DNA of 41,868 bases from Clostridia bacterium (GTDB lineage Bacteria; Bacillota; Clostridia; Oscillospirales; Acutalibacteraceae). A model generated the notes under the pieces. It had not been told where the DNA came from. It ran no database searches and saw only the letters and a list, made by a program, of their open reading frames with translations. Shown here in pieces: positions 16,968-25,653 of the stretch (its first letter is position 1; the number at the start of each line of letters is the position of its first letter). The translations under genes and the position numbers were made by a program. The DNA lies in the NCBI GenBank assembly GCA_017380575.1, contig JAFODS010000003.1:1-41868 (forward strand), in the 5' to 3' direction.

Positions 16968-17006
16968 AAGCTGTATCAGACCGAAATCTGATACAGCTTA
17001 ATTTTT
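16968..17006. terminator. Bidirectional terminator
   Basis: A perfect 13-bp stem (16968-16980 with 16987-16999) with a CCGAAA loop. T-rich tracts follow on both strands (AATTTTTATC on plus, TTCTTTATTT on minus), serving the converging TRIC and PP-loop genes. Confidence 0.88.
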
Positions 17007-17772
17007 ATCTGTGAAGAATTTTTTTAGCAAGTTTGAAAACCGGAGTTGATTTGAACTTTTCAATCTTTTTGGCCTTGCGATATCTTTCAAGTGCCTCTTC
17101 GTCAAGCCTTTCAGCCATACCTTCCTCAACAACCCCTTTGCAGGGATTGCATTTTCCGCAAGGCTTGCCGTTGATTGGCGAGTGGCAGAACCACGTTGTT
17201 TTCATAATGTCAACATAATTGTGTCGGACGAAAAAGTCTTTCATATCAAGCTTTGAAACTTCAAGTAAGGGAATACTGAATTTTCCGAAAAGAGCAAAAT
17301 AGTCAGGGTGCGTTTTTTTGTCAACGACGAATGTATCGCCAATACCTTCAACAGTTTCTTTTCTGAAACCGCCATTCTTTTCGATAAGCTTAACGGGATT
17401 GGTACCTTTCTCGATTGAAAGCTCAATTCCTTTGTGCTGTTTTGCGAAGTTTGCCAACCATACATATTGATTGCCAAGCCAATTTTCGCTGAAAATGCGG
17501 TTGTATGCATTTTCAATTTCAGAATCGGTTTCGGGTCTTTCTGCAACGGATACGTAAACAATATCAAGAAGCTCCGCTTTTGTGTCGGGATGATTTCTTA
17601 TAAGTTCCGTAATTTTTTTGATTGCAGAAATTTCATAATTTTCAGCAATACGGTTGTCTGAAAGATAGTACGGACGGATAACAACATCCATTCGGGAAAG
17701 CTGTACGACTCTGAAAGTAGAGTCGTAACCGCCCGTCCAGAAAATTTCAACTTCTTTTTTTGTTTGGTTCAT
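17005..17772 (-). CDS. QueC-like PP-loop ATPase with Cys4 zinc site
   Basis: The 255-residue protein has a PP-loop near the N-terminus, WTGGYDS (residues 12-18), in place of the usual SGGxDS. Near the C-terminus are four cysteines spaced C196-x8-C205-x2-C208-x2-C211, the zinc pattern of 7-cyano-7-deazaguanine synthase (QueC). The rest is divergent from QueC and no queD, queE or queF lies nearby, so it is better called a QueC-like enzyme that may form a nitrile or amide on another carboxylic acid. It starts 2 bp after the upstream gene's stop with a GAGG site inside that gene's end, so the two form an operon. Substrate unknown. Confidence 0.75.
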   Translation of the reverse strand: MNQTKKEVEIFWTGGYDSTFRVVQLSRMDVVIRPYYLSDNRIAENYEISAIKKITELIRNHPDTKAELLDIVYVSVAERPETDSEIENAYNRIFSENWLGNQYVWLANFAKQHKGIELSIEKGTNPVKLIEKNGGFRKETVEGIGDTFVVDKKTHPDYFALFGKFSIPLLEVSKLDMKDFFVRHNYVDIMKTTWFCHSPINGKPCGKCNPCKGVVEEGMAERLDEEALERYRKAKKIEKFKSTPVFKLAKKILHR

Positions 17773-17774
17773 TT

Positions 17775-19526
17775 TTATTTAACCTCAAGAGCAGAGGCAG
17801 GAATAATGCTGCCTTCGTCTGTTGTGATTGTAAATGTAACCTCGTCGCCTTTGTTAACAAGAACAATGTTTTCAGCGTCAGCTGCCTTTACTGAATAGTA
17901 GCAGTCAGCTGAGTCAAGCTTGATGTAGTAAACGCTGTTGCCGTTAACAACTGCAGTTCTGATGTCTGTGATAACGCCTGTTGCTGTAAGCTTTTCTTCA
18001 GCGTTGCCCGCAGAACCCATATTCTCGTCAATGCCGTCTGTGTTAACAGAAACCTTGATGTTGTTGTCAGAAAGAACCTTGACATAATTGTTGATACACT
18101 CTTCAAGTGTTGAACCTGTTGTACCGAGTGTGTACTGACCAACGTTAATCATTGCATAACCCTTAACAAGGCTGCTTGCGTCCTTGAGTGACATAAAGTA
18201 TGTCGGAACACCGTCGATGTTGAGAAGAAGCGGGAAAGATGCAGTGTATTCATACTGCTGAACAAGACCCTGTGCAGAAGCCTGAGCTGAAGCTTCCTTA
18301 GCACCTGACATCACGTAATACTTAGCTTCCTTTGTACGCTGATTAATAAGGATAAAGCCTGTGATTGATTCGTCGTTTGTAAGTGATGTAACACCTGTGT
18401 ACATATAAACGTCATCGTTCATTGCAAGGTAAGAATAATCCTCTGTTGTTGAGTAAGTGTTCTTCTGGCTGAGGATTGAGTTCCAGAAACCGCCCTGATA
18501 TCTTCCGAAGAAGTTATACTGTTCGTTAAGAAGCTCTGCAGAATAAATTCTGTCAATCCACTGAAGCTCTGCCTTTGTACGGATTTCTTCAATTGAATAT
18601 TCGTTACATTCGCCTGTAACGCTGTCGCAGATGATAGCACCTGTAACATCTCTACCGCCGAAAAGACCGATTGTCATATCGAGCTTTGCAAAAATCCAGT
18701 AAGGATGACCTTCTTCGTCAATTTCAAATGTCGGAGTGTCAAAAAGGTATGTCGGATAATTGAAACGCACGTGACGGATAACATTGTCGTTGAAGTGGTC
18801 AGCAGTTGAATATTTCATACCGCCCTTAACTTCCATAAGCTCAGCTTCCTGAGTTCTTGCGTCAACGATAACGTAAGCGGGAAGACCGTTCTTTGCGTTA
18901 GTGAGCCATTTGATGATGTTTGAGTACTGAAGGGGAACAACTCGAACGGGAGAATCCTTGTAGTTGATCTGGAAATAGTTCGGCTGAATGTCAAACTGTG
19001 AAACGTAACCGAGCTTGTCAAGGTCAGAAACAGCACGCTGTGCAAGAACAGCTGTTGTAGCTTCGTCGATTACGGGAACGCTTGAGAAATCAGCTTCGTC
19101 AACTTCCTGTACAAAATCGCCTGTCTGAACATCAATGATTTCAGCGTAGCTTGATGCTCTGAAAACAACTGAAGAAACAACGAATCCGACTGCGACAACG
19201 GCAAGAAGTACGCCGATAAGGATTTTGGGAACAAGAGATGATTTTCTTGCATACGGTGCATAGTCAGGAGTTTTTAAGGCACCGCTTGTGACGTAGTTTG
19301 CGACACAGTAGAAAACACACAATGCGCCAAGAAAAGCGTACATTAAAATTGATTTGAAATTGAATGCGGGAAGAAGGAAGTAATAAAGCACCGCACCGAA
19401 AACTGCTGTGAGAAGCAAGTTGATAACGATCTTAAGTCCCTTTTTCTCCGGGGGAATAACAACACCTGTTTTTTTATCCGGTCCCTGATCGGATTTTTTG
19501 GTGAAGTCAACCTTAATTGGGTCCAT
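17775..19526 (-). CDS. Three-helix membrane protein with large extracytoplasmic domain, unknown function
   Basis: The 583-residue protein has a short charged cytoplasmic start (DPIKVDFTKKSDQGP), membrane segments at about residues 31-50, 54-75 and 98-120, then a soluble domain of about 460 residues that is probably outside. The soluble part is beta-rich with repeated Y/F..N..YPTYLFD-like stretches and no Cys pairs or catalytic motif that I recognise. The C-terminal 70 residues look like a small OB/beta-barrel domain (EKLTATGVITDIRTAVVNG). AAAGGAG lies before the ATG. It is the first gene of a two-gene operon with the QueC-like protein. No family is assigned. Confidence 0.75.
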   Translation of the reverse strand: MDPIKVDFTKKSDQGPDKKTGVVIPPEKKGLKIVINLLLTAVFGAVLYYFLLPAFNFKSILMYAFLGALCVFYCVANYVTSGALKTPDYAPYARKSSLVPKILIGVLLAVVAVGFVVSSVVFRASSYAEIIDVQTGDFVQEVDEADFSSVPVIDEATTAVLAQRAVSDLDKLGYVSQFDIQPNYFQINYKDSPVRVVPLQYSNIIKWLTNAKNGLPAYVIVDARTQEAELMEVKGGMKYSTADHFNDNVIRHVRFNYPTYLFDTPTFEIDEEGHPYWIFAKLDMTIGLFGGRDVTGAIICDSVTGECNEYSIEEIRTKAELQWIDRIYSAELLNEQYNFFGRYQGGFWNSILSQKNTYSTTEDYSYLAMNDDVYMYTGVTSLTNDESITGFILINQRTKEAKYYVMSGAKEASAQASAQGLVQQYEYTASFPLLLNIDGVPTYFMSLKDASSLVKGYAMINVGQYTLGTTGSTLEECINNYVKVLSDNNIKVSVNTDGIDENMGSAGNAEEKLTATGVITDIRTAVVNGNSVYYIKLDSADCYYSVKAADAENIVLVNKGDEVTFTITTDEGSIIPASALEVK

Positions 19527-19559
19527 AGACTCAGCTCCTTTTTAATTATATACTCCATA

Positions 19560-19588
19560 AGTATACATTATTATTGAACAAAAAACAA
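19560..19588 (-). promoter_or_regulatory. Possible promoter of the 583-aa membrane protein operon
   Basis: Minus strand TTGTTT (19588-19583), 17 bp, TATACT (19565-19560). A TATAAT at 19550-19545 is an alternative -10 without a good -35. Confidence 0.4.
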
Positions 19589-19628
19589 GTATATTTTCAT
19601 GTTCTTAAAAAGTTAACATTTGATAATC

Positions 19629-19657
19629 TTGATTATAGTGCGTATTTAGGATATAAT
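19629..19657 (+). promoter_or_regulatory. Promoter of the CPBP-tadA-transglutaminase operon
   Basis: TTGATT (19629-19634), 17 bp, TATAAT (19652-19657), 41 bp before the ATG. Confidence 0.7.
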
Positions 19658-19698
19658 AAATTATCCGAATGTTTTTGTCGGATAAGAGAGGCGATAAA

Positions 19699-21027
19699 AT
19701 GGACAATAACTCTAATTATTACAATAACAATACAGGGAACGGCAGTTACGGCACTCAGTACAACAATCAGTACTCGTCACCGAACGGTCAGGGATATTAC
19801 TATCCGCCGATTTACAGCCACACACCTCAGGAAAATAATCCCGGTGGATACAGCTATTATCAGAATCTCTATAATATGTTCGGCGGATATAATCCGATCG
19901 TTGATAAAGAAGCTGTACAGCTGAGCAGATACGGATTGATAACAGGTGCACTGATTCTCTGTGTGTTTGCGTTGCAGTTCATTGTTGGTCTGATGATTTC
20001 GAACGGAACAATAGCTGAACTTTGTAACGAAAATGTCAATTTTTCTATGGCAGTTTCAGCACTTGCACAGATTTTTTATATGTTTGTGCCGTTTTTTGCT
20101 TTTTACCTGTTCAGCGGTTCGGAATATAAAAACAAAATGAATATTTTTAATGTACCAAAATCGGGAATTCTGTATGTGCTCGGTGTTTTTGCAGGACTTG
20201 GTTTGTGTCTTGCAGGAAATTCAGTTACAACGCTGTTTTCGGTTACACTTGAAGTTTTTGGTGTAACATTCTTTTCAGGCAGCGAGGATATGGCAATACC
20301 GACTTCTTTTGTCGGAGCTCTTATATATATTTTCAGCACAGCTGTTATGCCTGCTCTGTTTGAGGAATTTGCTTTCAGAGGAGTTGTTATGCAACCGCTC
20401 AGAAAGTATGGCGACTGGTTTGCAATTTTAATGTCCGCATTTTGCTTTGCAATTGTGCACGCAAATATGGTGCAGATTCCATTTGCATTTATTGCGGGTG
20501 TGTCGCTTGGCTATTTCTGCATCAAGACAAAGAGTATCTGGACGAGCGTTACAATCCATTTTCTGAACAACCTTATCTCGGTTTTGTTCAGCGTGTATTT
20601 TGAAAATTATCCGGATGCAAGCATACTGATTTATTATGTTGCAACGTCAGCACTTGTTCTTATCGGTGTTGTGGCTATGATTGTGTTCAGAAAAAATTGC
20701 ACGGTAAAGACAAAGAAAGATCCGACGGCAATGAATAAGCACAAAAGGTTGAAAAAAGCAGCTTTCGTTACAACTCCTACCTTAATTATTGCAATCAATT
20801 CTGTTATTATAACAACGCTCGGACTTACCCAGACAAAAAATATGCTTGGATTGCTTTTGGTTCTTGCAGGTCTGTTTTTCATTATGTTAAATTTATTCAG
20901 GTGGGTTAACGTAATAAGAACAGAGAAGATGATTAAATATCAGAAGATGTATACGGCTTCAAAGGTGCTTCTTATAATTGCAAGTATTGTGTTTCCGATA
21001 GCTTCTTTGTTTACGTTGGTAGGATGA
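19699..21027 (+). CDS. CPBP-family intramembrane metalloprotease
   Basis: The 442-residue protein begins with a 75-residue Asn/Tyr/Gly/Pro-rich low-complexity tail, then about ten membrane segments. The protease motifs are present in order: EExxxR (E222, E223 in FEEFAFRG), FxxxH (H254 in FAIVHAN) and HxxxN (H287 to N290/N291 in HFLNN). Members include the CAAX-processing Rce1 type and bacterial proteins of unclear substrate. The C-terminal 120 residues add further membrane helices beyond the usual CPBP domain. The start at 19699 follows AGAGAGGCGA; a longer frame start at 19669 has no ribosome site. It is the first gene of a three-gene operon and ends 4 bp before tadA. Confidence 0.88.
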   Translation: MDNNSNYYNNNTGNGSYGTQYNNQYSSPNGQGYYYPPIYSHTPQENNPGGYSYYQNLYNMFGGYNPIVDKEAVQLSRYGLITGALILCVFALQFIVGLMISNGTIAELCNENVNFSMAVSALAQIFYMFVPFFAFYLFSGSEYKNKMNIFNVPKSGILYVLGVFAGLGLCLAGNSVTTLFSVTLEVFGVTFFSGSEDMAIPTSFVGALIYIFSTAVMPALFEEFAFRGVVMQPLRKYGDWFAILMSAFCFAIVHANMVQIPFAFIAGVSLGYFCIKTKSIWTSVTIHFLNNLISVLFSVYFENYPDASILIYYVATSALVLIGVVAMIVFRKNCTVKTKKDPTAMNKHKRLKKAAFVTTPTLIIAINSVIITTLGLTQTKNMLGLLLVLAGLFFIMLNLFRWVNVIRTEKMIKYQKMYTASKVLLIIASIVFPIASLFTLVG

Positions 21028-21031
21028 TTGT

Positions 21032-21490
21032 ATGAATGATTCGTTTTTTATGAATGAAGCTCTGAAGCTCGCACGTGAGGCAGCTGACGAGGGTGAAGTG
21101 CCTGTCGGTGCGGTTGTTGTTCTTGGTGATGAAATCGTAGGCAGGGGACGTAACAGACGCGAAAAGGGTAAGAATGCCCTTGCACACGCTGAGCTTGAGG
21201 CGATTGACGAAGCTTGTAAAAAGCTTGGCGGCTGGCGGCTCTGGCAATGTGATATGTACGTAACGCTTGAGCCTTGTCCGATGTGTACGGGTGCGATTAT
21301 AAACAGCAGAATAAAACGTCTTGTTTACGGAGCGTCTGATTATAAGGCGGGGTCTTGCGGAAGTGTTGTAAATCTTTTCGATTTACCGTACAACCATAAG
21401 CCCGAAATGGTGTCGGGATTTATGCAGGAGGAATGCGCGGAAATTCTGACAGAGTTTTTCAAACAGCTTCGAAACAAGAAAAAAGATTAA
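21032..21490 (+). CDS. tadA: tRNA adenosine(34) deaminase TadA
   Basis: The 152-residue enzyme has the cytidine/deoxycytidylate deaminase zinc site: HAE at H52-E54 and PCPMC with C82 and C85. The order and the RIKRLVYGASD and GSCGSVVNLF segments match TadA, which makes inosine at position 34 of tRNA-Arg(ACG). Length is normal. It follows the CPBP gene by 4 bp and has only a weak ribosome site (GGTAGGATGATTGT), which suggests translational coupling. Confidence 0.95.
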   Translation: MNDSFFMNEALKLAREAADEGEVPVGAVVVLGDEIVGRGRNRREKGKNALAHAELEAIDEACKKLGGWRLWQCDMYVTLEPCPMCTGAIINSRIKRLVYGASDYKAGSCGSVVNLFDLPYNHKPEMVSGFMQEECAEILTEFFKQLRNKKKD

Positions 21491-21510
21491 AAATATCAGG
21501 GGTGAGCACG

Positions 21511-22695
21511 GTGAAAAAATGGTTAATGCTTTTTGTGCTGATACCCCTGACTTTTTATTGTGTTTTTACAATCAGAACTTCGTTGGAAGAAGATGCGATA
21601 CCCGAGCCGACCCAGACACAGATAGATATTGAAGCGAAGCTTGAAAGCAATCCTGAAATTTATCCGTTTTATACTTCTCTTGCCGAAAGTTATCAGGATT
21701 ATTACGTGAAGCTTTGTGCGGCGTTTGAGGATTATGAATCAACCGCTTTTTTAGAGCGATTTGAAACCGAAAGCGAAATGGAGCTTGCTGAAGACTGGGT
21801 TAACGAAAACTACAGGGAAATAGTATATGAACAGCCCGATTATTTCTGGGTTGACCCGAACTCTTTCACTTTTAAGGAGATTCAGAAAGGGGATAAGTAC
21901 ACCCTGAACGTTGACCCGAATTTCACAATTTCTGAAGTTGAAGCGATACAAAGAAAAAGGCTTTACGATGAACGCGTGAATGATATCGTCAACGGAGCAA
22001 AAGAAAAAGGTTATCTTTTTGATGCGGTACTTTATGTTTATGATGAAATACTCAGAAAAACAGATTATGACCACAGCCTTGCGGAAACCGACGAAACCGC
22101 ATTGCTCGGATTTTCGGCATACGGTTGCCTTGTTGAGGGAAAAACAGTATGCAGCGGATATACACTCGCATTCACTTCGATAATGCAGAAGTTGGGTCTG
22201 ACCTGCGGAGCGGAGTTTGATGAAATGAGCCACAACGAAACTTCGGAAGGACACGTCTGGAATTACTGTAAGCTTGGCAAAGATTATTACTATTTCGACC
22301 TCACTTGGGACGATACGAGCTTCGATTCGGACGAGCTGAAGCAGTATCTTGATTACACTCACGATTTCTTTGCCGTAACAAAAAAGGAGCTTTCTGCTTC
22401 ACAACACTTCCTGAAAGAAAATCCGACAGCTCCCGGATGTACGTCAGAAACATATAATTATTATACATACAAAAATCTTTACTGCGGAGATTACAGCTTT
22501 TCAAGGTTCAGAGAAATTGCAAAACGTCAGCAACAGGAAAAGTATATCGTTGTAAAGTTCAGTTCTGTAAACCAGAGAAAACGTGCTGAAAAAAGCCTGT
22601 TTGACAAAGGAAGATTTTTTGAAATTTATCCCGACCTCGATGGTGTAAAATACCTTGCAAGTTCATCAGGTCTGCAACTGTATATATTCTTTTAA
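21511..22695 (+). CDS. Membrane-anchored transglutaminase-like protein
   Basis: The 394-residue protein has an N-terminal signal anchor (about residues 4-20) and an external region. A transglutaminase-like cysteine protease fold is shown by C214 (KTVCSGYTLAF), H248 (GHVWNY) and D263 (YYYFDLTWDD), which form the catalytic triad. Such domains in Gram-positives are cell-wall associated proteases or crosslinkers; the substrate is not known. GTG at 21511 is chosen because AGGGGTGAG precedes it; the longer frame overlaps tadA. It is the last gene of the operon, before a strong terminator. The lineup HVWN then D is intact, so activity is expected. Confidence 0.85.
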   Translation: MKKWLMLFVLIPLTFYCVFTIRTSLEEDAIPEPTQTQIDIEAKLESNPEIYPFYTSLAESYQDYYVKLCAAFEDYESTAFLERFETESEMELAEDWVNENYREIVYEQPDYFWVDPNSFTFKEIQKGDKYTLNVDPNFTISEVEAIQRKRLYDERVNDIVNGAKEKGYLFDAVLYVYDEILRKTDYDHSLAETDETALLGFSAYGCLVEGKTVCSGYTLAFTSIMQKLGLTCGAEFDEMSHNETSEGHVWNYCKLGKDYYYFDLTWDDTSFDSDELKQYLDYTHDFFAVTKKELSASQHFLKENPTAPGCTSETYNYYTYKNLYCGDYSFSRFREIAKRQQQEKYIVVKFSSVNQRKRAEKSLFDKGRFFEIYPDLDGVKYLASSSGLQLYIFF

Positions 22696-22706
22696 TACGC
22701 AAACAA

Positions 22707-22743
22707 AAAATCCCGGAACAGCGTTCAACTGTTCCGGGATTTT
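22707..22743. terminator. Bidirectional terminator
   Basis: An 11-bp GC-rich stem (22711-22721 with 22729-22739), extended by A4/T4, lies between the converging transglutaminase-like and aldolase genes. Confidence 0.92.
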
Positions 22744-22753
22744 GTTGTTTGAA

Positions 22754-23971
22754 TTATTCAGCTTTTTTGGAGTATTTTGTCTGATAGATAATTCTCATTA
22801 TGTTTGCATCAATCGGGCTGAGTGTATCACCTGAGCCGAAGAATGTTGAACCGATAATCGTCTGACATTCTCTTGACATAATGAGTTCAACCGCATCAAG
22901 GTCGCCAAGCTTTGTGCCTGTGCAAAGAGCACCTGCGCCTGCACCTGAAACAAGAACTGCATTGTTGCCCTTAAGAGCCTTTGCTGCAGCCTTGCCTGAA
23001 GCTTTTGAACCGTCCCACTTGAAGCTGCCGATCTTTGTACCTGCAATCTGCGCAAAGTCATCAAGACGGGGAGCGATTGATTTCTGAGCAATACTTACTG
23101 CAATAATCTCGTTTGCTGTAAGGTGCTTGATGTAATCAACGTCTGAATTCTTGTAAATCTCGCTGTGAACAAGAACTGCAGCGGGAAGCTTTTCTTCTGT
23201 TGCAGATTTGCCTGTCTTGATGTCTACAGTGAAGGTCTTACCGTTTTTGAAATAAATCTCAAACTTTGAACCGATTCTTGCACTTTCACCAAGGTCAGCA
23301 ATTGTCTTGGGCATCTTGCCGTTGCCTACTGCTTTGATGTAGCTGTTGAGCATAGCTGTACGTGAATAGTAAGCTGTGCCTTCATACATCTTGTAAGCCT
23401 GCTGAATCTTTTCTTCGCAAAGGTTTTCAAGCTCAGAAACAACCTCGAAAGCCTCTTCAAAGCTTCTTCCTGTAACAACAGCACCGTGCTGTTTCATAAG
23501 AATTGCCTTGCTCTTCGGATAATCTTCATAAGCCTTTGCAACAGCGTTGCGGAGTTTTGAAGTTGACGGCATACCGTAATCTGCGACGGGTACGCAGTCA
23601 CCGAAAAGTGCAGCGTATTTCTCAGGGATTGCTTCAATGTTTTTGCCTGCGGCACCAACAACAGAAGCCTTGATCTGATGAGTATGTATAACAAAATTCT
23701 CTTCGGGACGAAGTCTGTAAGCGTCAGCGTGAACACCCTTTTCGCTTGAAGGCTTAATATCACCTTCATAGCTGCAGTCAGCAATATTCACAACAACAAT
23801 ATCGTCGGGAGTGAGTGTTTCGTAAGCTCTTCCGCTCGGAGTGATAACAAACTGAGTGTCGGAAATTCTTGCACTTACGTTGCCCCATGTACGAGCAATG
23901 AGCCCAGTTTCCAAAAGCTTTTTACCGGCTTCAACAACCAGCTCTTTTGCTTCTTGAATGCTATAAGCCAT
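22754..23971 (-). CDS. Class II aldolase/adducin protein with a duplicated, decayed second domain
   Basis: The 405-residue protein is twice the usual length. The first domain (1-205) has intact metal ligands: Glu in PSSEKGVH, the HTH pair in VIHTHQ and the His of MKQHGAVV, as in fuculose-phosphate aldolase. The second half (about 210-395) aligns by pattern: AAVLVHSEIYKN sits where the HTH block is and AVLVSGAGAGALCTG where KQHGAVVTG is, with the metal ligands lost. It is the second gene of an operon after the aminotransferase, 21 bp apart, with a TAGGAG site. Together with the divergent sugar kinase it suggests kinase then aldol cleavage of a phosphorylated sugar. Substrate not known. Confidence 0.88.
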   Translation of the reverse strand: MAYSIQEAKELVVEAGKKLLETGLIARTWGNVSARISDTQFVITPSGRAYETLTPDDIVVVNIADCSYEGDIKPSSEKGVHADAYRLRPEENFVIHTHQIKASVVGAAGKNIEAIPEKYAALFGDCVPVADYGMPSTSKLRNAVAKAYEDYPKSKAILMKQHGAVVTGRSFEEAFEVVSELENLCEEKIQQAYKMYEGTAYYSRTAMLNSYIKAVGNGKMPKTIADLGESARIGSKFEIYFKNGKTFTVDIKTGKSATEEKLPAAVLVHSEIYKNSDVDYIKHLTANEIIAVSIAQKSIAPRLDDFAQIAGTKIGSFKWDGSKASGKAAAKALKGNNAVLVSGAGAGALCTGTKLGDLDAVELIMSRECQTIIGSTFFGSGDTLSPIDANIMRIIYQTKYSKKAE

Positions 23972-23992
23972 AATTTTTCTCCTAATTTATGA

Positions 23993-25471
23993 TCAGCCGA
24001 TTCTGCCGCAGTTGTCGAATACTCTGTCGAAACGTGCGATTGCATCGTCGATATCTTCTTCTGTGTAAGCAGCACTTGTGTAAAGACGGCTGCCTGCAAG
24101 AGTAACCATACCTTCTGCCATGTAAGCAGCACCCATGTGCTCCATTTCCTTCTTTCGAGCACTTGTCTCTTTAAGAACTTCAGGAATAAGCCACGGCTTT
24201 GACCAGTCGATTGAATAGTGCATTGTACCAACTGTGTCAAGGTGACAGATTGAACCCTGGTTGAATGCTACGAAGGGAAGGTTGTGCTTCTCGATTGACT
24301 TCTGGAGACCCTTAACAAGTCTGTCACCCATAGCGCCTGCCTTTTCACAAGCCTTTGATTCTTCGATTTCGCAGAGTGTGTAGTAACCTGCAACGCAAGA
24401 AAGGGGAGTAGCAGCCATTGTACCGCCGCACATTGCCTTCTTAACCTTCTTGCCTGAACCGTCAAGACCTGCACCGAGGTGAGCCATAACGTCCTTATGA
24501 CCGCCGATACCGCCTGCACCCGGATAACCGCCGGCGATGATCTTACCGAAGATTGTAAGGTCAGGATCTACGCCGAAGTAACCCTGAGCACCTGAAACGC
24601 CGATACGGAAGCCTGTAACAACCTCATCGAAAACAAGGAGTGAACCGTACTTGCGGCAAAGCTTTTCAACGCCCTTAACAAATGCCTTGCTGAGAGGACG
24701 AGTACCGCTTTCAGGACCAACGGGCTCAAGGAATACAGCAGCTGTACCGCCGATGAGCTGGTTCTTCTTAAGCTTCTTCTCAAGGTCTTCAAGATCGTTC
24801 GGGAAGAATTCGTCTGTATGCTTGAATACGAACATCGGAACACCGGGAGACTGAAGGTTCTTTGTTCCGGGAACTCTCATACCGTAAGCCATCTGATCTG
24901 ACCAACCGTGGTATGCACCACCCATTTTAAGAATGTTCTTTTTACCTGTAGCAAGACGTGCAACACGAACAGCACACATACAAGCTTCTGTACCTGAACC
25001 GAGCATACGGAACATTTCAACTGAAGGAACGCACTCAGCAATTTTGTTTGCGAGCTTGTACTCATATTCATGGAAAAGACCTGTTGAAGGACCGCAATCG
25101 TTAAGAAGCTCGATTACCTTGTTACGAACCTTTTCAGGGTTGCTGCCGACGATTGTCGGACCGCCTGCCTGAAGGAAGTCGTAATATTCGTTGCCGTCGA
25201 TGTCATAAAGCTTGTTGCCTGAAGCTTTTGTGAAAACGAGAGGGAACGGATAGTTAAAAGCAAGGTTGTGCTGAACGCCACCGGGAATACGTCCCTTAGC
25301 AACGTCAATCATTTCCTTTGATTTAACACACTTCTTTGCGAAGTATTCTTCTTCATACTTTTTCAATGCCTCGGGTTTGACACTGTAGATTGGCTTCTTA
25401 ATAAGCTCATCAAGCTGTTTTGTTACAGCATCAGCATCAAGATACTTGGTGATACCAAAAGTGTTAGCCAT
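23993..25471 (-). CDS. Class III PLP aminotransferase, glutamate-1-semialdehyde aminomutase-like
   Basis: The 492-residue enzyme carries the class III signature LVFDEVVTGFRIG, with the PLP lysine K310 in TIFGKIIAGGYP, and GSGTEACMCAVRVAR for phosphate binding. These are closest to HemL-type aminomutases, but the protein is about 60 residues longer than HemL and no other haem genes are nearby. Its place with an aldolase and a sugar kinase suggests an aminotransferase or 1,2-aminomutase acting on a sugar or polyol derivative. ATG at 25471 is chosen because GGAGG stands 8 bp upstream; the 15-residue extension has no ribosome site. It is the first gene of the operon with the aldolase. Confidence 0.88.
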   Translation of the reverse strand: MANTFGITKYLDADAVTKQLDELIKKPIYSVKPEALKKYEEEYFAKKCVKSKEMIDVAKGRIPGGVQHNLAFNYPFPLVFTKASGNKLYDIDGNEYYDFLQAGGPTIVGSNPEKVRNKVIELLNDCGPSTGLFHEYEYKLANKIAECVPSVEMFRMLGSGTEACMCAVRVARLATGKKNILKMGGAYHGWSDQMAYGMRVPGTKNLQSPGVPMFVFKHTDEFFPNDLEDLEKKLKKNQLIGGTAAVFLEPVGPESGTRPLSKAFVKGVEKLCRKYGSLLVFDEVVTGFRIGVSGAQGYFGVDPDLTIFGKIIAGGYPGAGGIGGHKDVMAHLGAGLDGSGKKVKKAMCGGTMAATPLSCVAGYYTLCEIEESKACEKAGAMGDRLVKGLQKSIEKHNLPFVAFNQGSICHLDTVGTMHYSIDWSKPWLIPEVLKETSARKKEMEHMGAAYMAEGMVTLAGSRLYTSAAYTEEDIDDAIARFDRVFDNCGRIG

Positions 25472-25653
25472 TTCATTTTCCTCCGATGTATGTAATTTTT
25501 TTGCAATATAATGCATTTTGCTTTATACCCAAGATAGAGTATAACACAAATGAAATAAAAATAAAATATTTTTTTACATTTTTTTAAAAATTTTTTGCAA
25601 TTTTATATGTTTTTATGTTAGAATATACTCAATATAGTTTGGGGGTTATTAAA

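Noticed and set aside
17005-17772. True queC
   Set aside because: The PP-loop is altered and no other queuosine pathway gene is near, so only QueC-like is stated.
23993-25471. hemL, haem biosynthesis
   Set aside because: The family fits, but the extra length and the aldolase/kinase context do not; the symbol is withheld.
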